Shown here: positions 7,444 through 12,143 of the stretch, one piece after another | Numbering within the stretch: position 1 is the stretch's first letter | Layout: each line of letters begins with the position of its first letter | NCBI GenBank assembly: GCA_000434215.1 | Contig: HF999691.1 | Coordinates: 59,054 to 71,196, forward strand | From: Bacteroides sp. CAG:144 | GTDB lineage: Bacteria > Bacteroidota > Bacteroidia > Bacteroidales > UBA11471 | DNA length: 12,143 nucleotides | Reading direction: 5' to 3' | The notes under the pieces: model-generated | Database searches by the model: none | What the model saw: the letters and a program-made list of their open reading frames with translations, nothing else | What the model was told of the DNA's origin: nothing | Program-made: the position numbers and the translations under genes

Positions 7444-8346
7444 CGTACTTTGAAGCAACTTCAAAACACATTCAAGACTGAGCCTGACTGTATAAAGTTC
7501 TTGGAAGAGAAACTTTGGGATGGTACGCCTGTTTCTCCTTTTGACCAGACGTCCAAAGTCTATAAACGTGCCGATGGCTTATATCGTTGTAAGAATACAG
7601 GTAAGAACTTCAATATCAAAAAAGGCACTTTTATGGAAGGTAGCAAAATCCCATTGACCGATTGGTTCGTGGCGATATATCTGCTCACATCAGACAAGAA
7701 AGGAGCAAGTTCAACTAAAATAGCGTCATATCTTGGTATTACGCAAAAGTCGGCGTGGTTTATGACACAACGTATAAGGCAAAGTCTCAAACAAGACCCA
7801 AATGAAAAGTTTGATGGTGAAGTTGAACTGGATGAAACCTTTGTAGGGGGTAAGAATAAAAACCGTCATTGGAACAAGAAAGTTAGAAATTCGCAAGGTA
7901 GAAGTTTCAAAGACAAAGTCCCCGTTATGGGTATTTTACAGCGTGACGGAAAGGTATTCTGTCAGATTGTAAAGAGCACAAGTTACAAGCAACTTACAGC
8001 ACCTATTCTTCGGAAAGTAAAACGTACTGCCACGCTTTATTCAGATGAATGGCAAGGATATAAAGTGGTAAACAAAGTCTATAACCACCATGTGGTTGAC
8101 CACGGCCACGGTATATATGTTAGTGGTGGCGCGTATACCAATACAATCGAAGCATTTTGGAGTAACTTCTGCAAAAGGTCGATAAACGGTATCTATAATT
8201 TTATCAGCCGCAAGCATATGCAAAAATACTTTGATGAATTCTGTTTCCGTTATAATACTCGCAAAGTTTCTAACGATGAACGTATCTGCGAGCTTATAGC
8301 AAATTGCAGAGGAACAAGACTTACATATAAGCAATTAGTTGCATAA
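7417..8346 (+). CDS. IS1595-family (ISXO2-like) DDE transposase
   Basis: The enzyme cuts and joins the ends of the surrounding element. I start it at ATG 7417 (309 residues, MATFDFSNFRTL) rather than the TTG at 7411. The N-terminal third has the family's layout of a zinc-ribbon region (about 25-70) and a GTFMEGSKIPLTDW...KIASYLGITQKSAWFMTQRIR helix-turn-helix-like part. However, the usual first Cys pair is replaced by SPFD and the second pair is only one Cys (YRCKNTGK), so the ribbon is degenerate. Catalytic-domain motifs are intact: VELDETFVGGKN (Asp139), LYSDEWQGY (Asp210), and YTNTIEAFWSNFCKRSINGIY (Asn242, Glu245, Lys253), as in the DDN/E-K members of the family. The 8-bp duplication agrees. 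The stop overlaps the next start by one base. The hairpin at its start suggests restrained translation. Confidence 0.94.
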   Translation: MATFDFSNFRTLKQLQNTFKTEPDCIKFLEEKLWDGTPVSPFDQTSKVYKRADGLYRCKNTGKNFNIKKGTFMEGSKIPLTDWFVAIYLLTSDKKGASSTKIASYLGITQKSAWFMTQRIRQSLKQDPNEKFDGEVELDETFVGGKNKNRHWNKKVRNSQGRSFKDKVPVMGILQRDGKVFCQIVKSTSYKQLTAPILRKVKRTATLYSDEWQGYKVVNKVYNHHVVDHGHGIYVSGGAYTNTIEAFWSNFCKRSINGIYNFISRKHMQKYFDEFCFRYNTRKVSNDERICELIANCRGTRLTYKQLVA

Positions 8347-8504
8347 TGAAACAAAAGAAAAACCGTAAAGGATTCATACCCGAAGATGTTCTTGAAGAAG
8401 TTCACCCATCAGAGAATTTTATTGGCATCAATTTGCGTACAGATATTCGCATGATACATGATAATCTGAAAGCGGGAAAAGAACGAAAGAAGGGCAAGAA
8501 ATAA
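8346..8504 (+). CDS. small basic protein coupled to the transposase
   Basis: A 52-codon frame starts at the TAATG that ends the transposase gene, so translation is probably coupled. The product begins MKQKKNRKGFIPEDVLEEVH and ends with KAGKERKKGKK. Both ends are strongly basic and the middle is acidic/hydrophobic with a likely helix. I do not recognise a family. The one-base overlap, the protein-like composition and a terminator hairpin directly at its stop (8487-8517) argue that it is real. A transposition accessory or nucleic-acid-binding role is a guess from charge and position. Confidence 0.7.
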   Translation: MKQKKNRKGFIPEDVLEEVHPSENFIGINLRTDIRMIHDNLKAGKERKKGKK

Positions 8505-8517
8505 ATCCTGCCCTTCT
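8487..8517. terminator. terminator between convergent transposon genes
   Basis: GAAGGGCA (8488-8495) pairs with TGCCCTTC (8508-8515). It overlaps the end of the 52-codon gene and lies before the convergent secreted-protein gene that ends at 8539. The trailing T-tract is weak in either direction (tccatatttg on the plus strand), but the position suits a two-way terminator. Confidence 0.65.
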
Positions 8518-8538
8518 CCATATTTGTATATCTAAATT

Positions 8539-9060
8539 CTATGGTTCCATGGAATTGATGATAGTCTCCGCATCGACATATTCTGACGGCGTTTCGGTCA
8601 GTAATCCTATTTGCTGTTTTTGGTAAAACACATCTGTGGCACTCATGATACTATACATTGCTTTATCAATAGACGTTGGATATGTTCTATTATAAATTTC
8701 CATAACAGATGTTTGACAGCTATTTCTCCCAATATACCACATTTTATAAAACTGAACTAAATCGTCGGCAGTAACATAATCCACAGTTGCATATTTCCCC
8801 TTATCAATCCAAGATAAAGCACCTTCTTTGAAATTTTCAGCAAAAGCATTGACTATTCTGTCGTTAAATTTAACACCACGCATTATTAACGATAAAATAC
8901 CACCCCAATCTTTAATGACCCCATCCTTTATTGCAGATTCAGAAAGAGCATTAATTTCAGTTTCAGTCATTGCTGTAATCGGTTTCTGTGCATACAGCTC
9001 ATTTGTGCAAATCATTCCTAAAAACATTAGGAATACGAAAGAAAGAAAAATTTTTCTCAT
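8539..9060 (-). CDS. secreted hypothetical protein (transposon passenger)
   Basis: I take the start at 9060 (173 residues), because MRKIFLSFVFLMFLGMICTN followed by ELYAQ is a clear Sec signal peptide with a cleavage site after YAQ near residue 25. The frame stays open upstream to 9180, but that part lies in a hairpin-rich leader and would bury the signal. The mature protein of about 148 residues is soluble-looking and mostly helical, with no lipobox and no membrane segment. It holds TETEINALSESAIKDGVIKD and a later YKMWYIGRNSCQTSVMEIYN stretch with one Cys. I recognise no domain. It probably acts in the periplasm or outside the cell. It has its own candidate promoter (9309-9316) and a leader of about 240 bases. 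A secreted protein is an uncommon transposon passenger. Confidence 0.75.
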   Translation of the reverse strand: MRKIFLSFVFLMFLGMICTNELYAQKPITAMTETEINALSESAIKDGVIKDWGGILSLIMRGVKFNDRIVNAFAENFKEGALSWIDKGKYATVDYVTADDLVQFYKMWYIGRNSCQTSVMEIYNRTYPTSIDKAMYSIMSATDVFYQKQQIGLLTETPSEYVDAETIINSMEP

Positions 9061-9308
9061 AATGGCGAATTTTACAAGAGTTCTCCGCAGGTAGCCAATC
9101 GAAGAGTTTAACAATGTTATTATAGAAAGTGGGCTACCTTCCATGCACTCTTGTAGGCATCGCCAAACGCCTGGATACACGCACGGATAGGCAGCCCACG
9201 TTTATGAGTTGTCACCGTGCTTCGTGTATTCTTTGTAGAGATTGGCGATTTCACAAGAAGTGAAGCACTTTCCTTATTTCCTTCAAAAGTTTATCCAAAA
9301 GGACTTTG
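9061..9308 (-). promoter_or_regulatory. hairpin-rich leader of the secreted-protein gene
   Basis: About 240 bases between a -7 element and the start at 9060 form nested inverted repeats: TGGCGA/TCGCCA (9063-9068, 9160-9165), ACAAGAGT/ACTCTTGT (9074-9081, 9147-9154) and GGTAGCC/GGCTACC (9090-9096, 9132-9138). In addition GTGGGCTACC (9129-9138) can pair instead with GGCAGCCCAC (9190-9199), so two folds exclude each other. A further stem is GTGCTTC/GAAGCAC (9217-9223, 9262-9268). The layout looks like a regulatory RNA, but I match no known riboswitch class. Confidence 0.6.
9120..9215 (-). CDS. possible small ORF in the structured leader
   Basis: A GTG-started frame of 31 codons reads VTTHKRGLPIRACIQAFGDA followed by YKSAWKVAHFL. 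Its composition is protein-like, basic and amphipathic. There is no Shine-Dalgarno sequence and no ATG, and the frame overlaps the paired segments of the leader. It may therefore be a by-product of the RNA structure, or a small regulatory ORF upstream of the secreted-protein gene. Confidence 0.22.
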   Translation of the reverse strand: MTTHKRGLPIRACIQAFGDAYKSAWKVAHFL

Positions 9309-9316
9309 CAAAGATA
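9309..9316 (-). promoter_or_regulatory. -7 element upstream of the secreted-protein leader
   Basis: TATCTTTG on the minus strand (9316-9309) matches TAnnTTTG exactly and is followed by C. No TTTG occurs at 19-20 bases upstream; one lies only 10 bases away. Predicted transcription would start near 9302. Confidence 0.5.
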
Positions 9317-9369
9317 CGATAATTTTCAAAAACATCTTTCTTTTCAATCGTTGCTTTCATAAGATTACT

Positions 9370-9657
9370 TTATTTATCAATTGTTCTATAATCGGGATTA
9401 GCTTTCATTTTACTCCGTATCGTAATATCATTGAACAGCTTACGGAGACAAAGAATACCTAAACTATCACCTAATTGGGGGAACTTACGATGAAATCTTT
9501 CTGAAAGTAAGTGTAATCTCAGAGAATACTTTTCTTCGTCCTTATAATCAAACTGTTCCTCAAACAGAATCTGATTGTTCCGTTCTCCTCTGACGATGAT
9601 TTTAGCCTCTTTACCACCGTGGTCTTGTACTTCGATTGAAATAATTGTTCTATTCAT
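9370..9657 (-). CDS. hypothetical protein, 95 residues (transposon passenger)
   Basis: I do not recognise this protein. It begins MNRTIISIEVQDHGGKEAKI and has an N-terminal half that looks like three or four beta strands (IISIEVQD, AKIIVRGE, ILFEEQFDY). A mostly helical, basic C-terminal half follows (LRLHLLSERFHRKF, LGILCLRKLFNDI). There is no signal peptide or membrane segment. It lies on the same strand as the secreted-protein gene but is separated from it by more than 300 bases that contain a separate promoter element. The next gene upstream is divergent, with a terminator-like hairpin between them. Passenger status follows from its place inside the element. Its function is unknown. Confidence 0.68.
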   Translation of the reverse strand: MNRTIISIEVQDHGGKEAKIIVRGERNNQILFEEQFDYKDEEKYSLRLHLLSERFHRKFPQLGDSLGILCLRKLFNDITIRSKMKANPDYRTIDK

Positions 9658-9749
9658 AATACCATTGATTTTTCATAATAACTCTGCCGACCTAAATATG
9701 TCATTTTGTCAGAAATACAGAGTGGTACGAAGATTGTTTAAATTAAGTA

Positions 9750-9788
9750 AGCCCCAAACCTATCGGGTGTAGGAATGGGGCTATTTTA
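9750..9788 (+). terminator. terminator-like hairpin between the divergent passenger genes
   Basis: AGCCCCA (9750-9756) pairs with TGGGGCT (9776-9782). A second stem, CCTA/TAGG (9759-9762, 9770-9773), lies inside with symmetric AA spacers, and ATTTTATT follows. It stands about 60 bases before the next start codon, in the leader of that gene, so it may act as an attenuator or as a leftover terminator. A second hairpin, GGCAAC/GTTGCC, lies at 9798-9818. Confidence 0.65.
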
Positions 9789-9842
9789 TTGTATAACGGC
9801 AACCTGAAACATGTTGCCACTAAGAACAGAAAGGAGGAATTT

Positions 9843-10058
9843 ATGAGTCCTTATGCTAATTTGAGAGGCAACTCTCCAGTCATTGGCTATGAGATTGAGG
9901 CTACACGTATAACCGTTTGGTTCAAAGGTGGTAAACCATATTCTTATAGCTACAACAAAGCAGGAAGGGAAAACGTGGAAGAAATGAAACGTCTTGCAAA
10001 GAGTGGTGCAGGCTTGAGTGCATATATTACACGCAACGTTCGTTTTCTTTACGATTAA
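9843..10058 (+). CDS. KTSC-like small protein (transposon passenger)
   Basis: I start it at ATG 9843 (71 residues, MSPYANLRGNSPVIGYEIEA) because AGGAGG at 9832-9837 is ideally placed; the frame is open upstream to an ATG at 9789. The body, ITVWFKGGKPYSYSY followed by VEEMKRLAKSGAGLSAYITR and NVRFLYD, resembles the KTSC fold: two strands with F.GG..Y.Y, then a helix with an A.SG.G turn and a final hydrophobic strand. KTSC-like proteins are small, widespread and of poorly known role, often in mobile elements and phages. The assignment is by eye and moderate. It has no export signal. A strong terminator follows at 10082. The full Shine-Dalgarno sequence is unusual for Bacteroidales and may be part of the gene's control or a trace of its origin. 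Confidence 0.72.
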   Translation: MSPYANLRGNSPVIGYEIEATRITVWFKGGKPYSYSYNKAGRENVEEMKRLAKSGAGLSAYITRNVRFLYD

Positions 10059-10081
10059 ACTAACTGCTTTTTTAGGAGACG

Positions 10082-10115
10082 CCCTGACAGAGTTGCCGCT
10101 TTGTCAGGGTTCTTC
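10082..10115 (+). terminator. intrinsic terminator after the KTSC-like gene
   Basis: CCCTGACA (10082-10089) pairs perfectly with TGTCAGGG (10102-10109), followed by the T-rich TTCTTCC. It lies 24 bases after the gene's stop and near the right end of the transposon. Confidence 0.8.
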
Positions 10116-10153
10116 CTTCCTTTTCTTTCTTTTATAACTCTGCGAATATAACG

Positions 10154-10209
10154 TATAATAACTGGAAATGTTATATTCCTTTTCAAATTTTAAGATTTCA
10201 GTTATTATA
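10154..10209. repeat. subterminal inverted repeat near the transposon's right end
   Basis: TATAATAACTG (10154-10164) is a perfect inverted repeat of CAGTTATTATA (10199-10209) with a 34-base AT-rich loop. It ends 9 bases inside the right terminal repeat and could be an accessory site for the transposase. No gene is visible between 10059 and 10218. Confidence 0.6.
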
Positions 10210-10218
10210 AATCAAATA

Positions 10219-10255
10219 ACAAAAAAGATTTAGGGTATTGTCGTATATAGTCACC
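10219..10255 (-). repeat. right terminal inverted repeat of the transposon
   Basis: This is a perfect 37-base reverse complement of 7005-7041. The match ends on both sides (7004 versus 10256, and 7042 versus 10218 do not pair), which defines the element's ends. Confidence 0.95.
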
Positions 10256-10263
10256 TTTTGGAG
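10256..10263. repeat. target-site duplication, right copy
   Basis: TTTTGGAG directly follows the right inverted repeat and repeats 6997-7004. The frame of the LRR gene (TTG GAG) continues through it into AAT TGC. Confidence 0.93.
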
Positions 10264-10383
10264 AATTGCCAAGGTTTGGGTTTGTTGCTCAGTGATTTGA
10301 CACAATGCCCTATAGCGAAATTGGAAATAGATGGAGAGCTTTTTATAGACAATTTTGAAATTGTCTATGAAGGATTTAATTAG
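10264..10383 (+). pseudogene. displaced 3' end of the interrupted leucine-rich-repeat gene
   Basis: Thirty-nine codons and a TAG read NCQGLGLLLSDLTQCPIAKL followed by EIDGELFIDNFEIVYEGFN. The LSDLTQCPIAKLEIDGE unit parallels DLNDLKECPLKTLEVDS in the body of the gene that begins at 5949. The frame continues exactly from codon 352 of that gene when the transposon and one TTTTGGAG copy are removed. As it stands the fragment has no start of its own and an in-frame TAG just upstream in the inverted repeat, so it should not be translated. Confidence 0.9.
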
Positions 10384-10407
10384 AATTTGGTGAAGATGAT
10401 TTGATGA

Positions 10408-10446
10408 AAAGTCAGCCGGAAATTATCCGGCTGACTTTGTTTTTGA
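10408..10446 (+). terminator. native terminator of the interrupted three-gene unit
   Basis: AAAGTCAGCCGG (10408-10419) pairs perfectly over 12 bases with CCGGCTGACTTT (10427-10438), followed by GTTTTTG. It follows the displaced 3' end by 24 bases, as expected for the original end of the tail-fibre-like gene set. Confidence 0.92.
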
Positions 10447-10476
10447 GGAAAGGATCGATATTTTGTCTTTGAAAAA

Positions 10477-10507
10477 TTTGATTTTTACCGAAAAATACTT
10501 ATCTTTC
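10477..10507 (+). promoter_or_regulatory. sigma-ABfr promoter of the BspA-like gene
   Basis: TTTG (10477-10480), 19 bases, then TATCTTTC (10500-10507). The -7 box differs from TAnnTTTG only at its last base. The start codon lies 28 bases further on. Confidence 0.72.
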
Positions 10508-10534
10508 GAGAAGTAACCTTTAAATTTTCGTCTT

Positions 10535-12143
10535 ATGAAAAAGTGTGTGGTTCTGATGTCGGTAGCCTTTTGTATAAGTTTGGGAGCTGTTCGGGCACAA
10601 ACAAATTTGGTCGGGGAACATATAGAAGGTGGTTGGTATTATTCTCTTTATGATGATTACGGAGAAAAGACAGCTATCCTCACGCATGTACTGGAGGCTC
10701 TTGATGTGCGGGATTTACAAATACCAGAAGAAGTGTTTGATCTTGGTTCTTATTCTTATTATAAAGTAACAGGTATAGGTGATGGCGTGTTTAAAGAATG
10801 TTCTTCATTGCGGAAGGTAACCTTACCGCCGAGTGTCCGTTCTATTGGAGAGAGTGCTTTTGAAAGATGTGATTCTTTGGAGTCGATCAATCTCGAAAAC
10901 GTTTCTAAAATAGGTCCTTATGCATTTTATGGCTGCTTATTATTGAGCCATATAACATTGGGGCCTCTTTATGAAATCAGTGATAGAGTTTTCTCTCAAT
11001 GTGGTATAAGATCGGTAACGATACCCGAAAGTGTAGAGAAAATAGGGGAATATGCTTTTGATGGATGTGATAAATTGTTGTCGGTAACGATACCCGACAA
11101 TGTGGAGTCGATCGGTGCCTACGCTTTTGATGGAGATGGCCTGTGTAAGTTGGTCATCGGTCACGGGGTGAAAAAAATAGGAAATGAAGCTTTTGGAAGT
11201 GTGATATATGAGGTGCGTTCGTTGGCCGAAGAACCCCCATTTTATGATAGGTCGAGTATGGACGGCGACCTTTTTTGGAGTGGAACTTATAAATATGGTA
11301 TTTTATATGTGCCGGAAGGGAAAGTCGATGCGTATCGAAATGCACCCGGTTGGGATAGATTTGTGGATATTCGAGACTCGGAGGTACCCGATTCTGTGCC
11401 CAATCCGATAAAATCGATAACCTTTGACCGGGATACCATTATACTTATACGTGATAAATGGAATAATGGATTGGTATTTTGGGAGATAACTCCCGAGAAT
11501 GCCTCTTATCCCCGACTTGCTTTTGATGTGGAAGATCCGGGTGCTGGTATGGATTTTTCCATAAGTGTTGGTAGTCGTGAAATTAGAGCCAATGCTTGGA
11601 ATTATGCTTTTGATAAGGAGCGACCTTTTCGCTCCGATACGGCGACAATTACGGCAAGAACGACCGATGGTACCGGTTTGTCGGCTACATGTACAGTGAT
11701 ATATATTATGGAGCAGGCTACCACATTTTCTTTACAGCAAGATTCTATTGTGATAGAAAGCGGTGATGCTTTCCACGGTACATGTGTGCTTTTGCCTCAA
11801 TATGCATCGTATGTTTATAATATTGAATGGAAGTCCAGTGACGAGTCGGTGGCACGTGTTATGTCGCGTCATTGGTCGAATAGAAATTATGGAATAAGAG
11901 GGGGTAATCCAGGAACAGTAACAATTACTGCACGGACAACCGATGGTAGTAATTTGTGCGATTCATGTGTCGTAACGGTGCTTCCTTCATCGACAAATAT
12001 TGGGCAGGTAGAAGACCCGCGTATGAGTGTATATGCCTCCGAGGGATCGATCGTGGTCTCCGGGGCGGAGTCGGGCCGGAGTGTTGCGGTGTATAATACG
12101 GCGGGGATCGTCGTTCGGGAAACGGTTGTTCCTGCCGATGGAC
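10535..12143 (+). CDS. BspA-like leucine-rich-repeat surface protein with Ig-like domains (partial)
   Basis: The frame is open for 536 codons to the window edge. MKKCVVLMSVAFCISLGAVR followed by AQT is a Sec signal peptide cut near residue 21. Residues about 70-222 are BspA-type (LRR_5) repeats, with units such as SIGESAFERCDSLESINL and KIGEYAFDGCDKLLSVTIP. They close with the typical ILYVPEGKVDAYRNAPGW (256-273). Two bacterial Ig-like (Big_2-type) domains follow at about 292-392 and 395-483, each ending in TITARTTDG...TV. The last visible stretch (from about 494, MSVYASEGSIVVSGAESGRS) resembles the C-terminal beta domains of exported Bacteroidales proteins, possibly a type IX-like sorting domain, but its end is missing. 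Proteins of this build sit on the cell surface and often bind host or microbial ligands; the ligand here is unknown. It has its own promoter and is not part of the unit to its left. Confidence 0.88.
   Translation, partial: MKKCVVLMSVAFCISLGAVRAQTNLVGEHIEGGWYYSLYDDYGEKTAILTHVLEALDVRDLQIPEEVFDLGSYSYYKVTGIGDGVFKECSSLRKVTLPPSVRSIGESAFERCDSLESINLENVSKIGPYAFYGCLLLSHITLGPLYEISDRVFSQCGIRSVTIPESVEKIGEYAFDGCDKLLSVTIPDNVESIGAYAFDGDGLCKLVIGHGVKKIGNEAFGSVIYEVRSLAEEPPFYDRSSMDGDLFWSGTYKYGILYVPEGKVDAYRNAPGWDRFVDIRDSEVPDSVPNPIKSITFDRDTIILIRDKWNNGLVFWEITPENASYPRLAFDVEDPGAGMDFSISVGSREIRANAWNYAFDKERPFRSDTATITARTTDGTGLSATCTVIYIMEQATTFSLQQDSIVIESGDAFHGTCVLLPQYASYVYNIEWKSSDESVARVMSRHWSNRNYGIRGGNPGTVTITARTTDGSNLCDSCVVTVLPSSTNIGQVEDPRMSVYASEGSIVVSGAESGRSVAVYNTAGIVVRETVVPADG

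Larger units (their letters stand above)
7005..10255. mobile_element. IS1595-family transposon with passenger genes (3,251 bp)
   Basis: The boundaries are set by three independent observations: perfect 37-bp terminal inverted repeats, an 8-bp flanking duplication, and an interrupted reading frame that becomes continuous when the element and one duplication copy are removed. The element encodes an ISXO2-like DDE transposase and a coupled 52-residue protein on the plus strand. It also encodes a 95-residue and a secreted 173-residue protein on the minus strand, and a 71-residue KTSC-like protein on the plus strand. It is visibly more AT-rich than the leu genes. Two terminator hairpins lie close to the ends, which would limit transcription into and out of it. 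Identical end repeats and an unblemished duplication suggest recent insertion. IS1595-family members with passenger genes are known; I cannot tell whether this set has been described. Confidence 0.93.

Noticed and set aside
9061..9180. 40-residue N-terminal extension of the secreted protein
   Set aside because: It would place the signal peptide internally and overlaps nested hairpins. The ATG at 9060 gives a standard exported protein.
9190..9270. Protein-like stretch KCFTSCEIANLYKEYTKHGD on the minus strand
   Set aside because: It has no start codon, is bounded upstream by an in-frame TAA, and sits in paired leader segments. It may be a remnant but I cannot support a gene.
7005..10255. Invertible DNA segment (phase variation) bounded by 37-bp inverted repeats
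   Set aside because: Flipping it would change the LRR protein by only a few residues. The flanking 8-bp duplication, the in-frame restoration and the transposase inside explain the repeats as transposon ends.
10264..10383. Independent small leucine-rich-repeat gene
   Set aside because: It has no start codon and an in-frame stop just upstream. It is explained completely as the displaced end of the interrupted gene.
1..12143. tRNA, rRNA or CRISPR array
   Set aside because: I saw no cloverleaf-like segments with tRNA consensus, no rRNA sequence and no regular repeats.

Overview
The window looks like chromosomal DNA from a gut-type Bacteroidales bacterium. The signs are sigma-ABfr promoters (TTTG, about 19 bp, TAnnTTTG), start sites mostly without a Shine-Dalgarno sequence, a BspA-type leucine-rich-repeat surface protein with Ig-like domains, and tail-fibre-like proteins of a style common in Bacteroidales prophages. 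I cannot fix the genus; a Barnesiella/Coprobacter/Parabacteroides-like host is a guess.

Positions 1-3064 hold the start of a leucine-biosynthesis operon on the minus strand: leuA, then leuC, which runs off the left edge. Its control region is unusually legible. A consensus promoter is followed by a 26-codon leader peptide with four consecutive Ile codons and several Leu codons. A candidate antiterminator pairing and an intrinsic terminator come next, ending 27 bases before leuA. This is classical ribosome-mediated attenuation.

Positions 3288-10383 hold a three-gene plus-strand set with 4-bp spacing or overlap. The first protein is tail-fibre-like and ends in a probable glycoside-hydrolase TIM barrel, the second is a small unknown protein, and the third is a leucine-rich-repeat protein. 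No capsid, packaging or integrase gene is visible.

The third gene is interrupted by a complete 3,251-bp transposon (7005-10255). It has perfect 37-bp terminal inverted repeats and an 8-bp target duplication (TTTTGGAG), as expected for the IS1595 family, whose transposase it encodes. Joining the flanks at the duplication restores an open frame of 391 codons followed by the gene's own terminator. Besides the transposase, the element carries a 52-residue protein coupled to it, a secreted 173-residue protein, a 95-residue protein and a 71-residue KTSC-like protein, none of obvious function. It also carries several strongly structured non-coding segments: terminators near both ends, a long imperfect inverted repeat at the left, a hairpin around the transposase start, and a nested-hairpin leader before the secreted protein. 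This compact cargo transposon is the most novel-looking part of the window.

From 10477 to the right edge a separate transcription unit encodes a secreted BspA-like surface protein, incomplete at its C-terminus.
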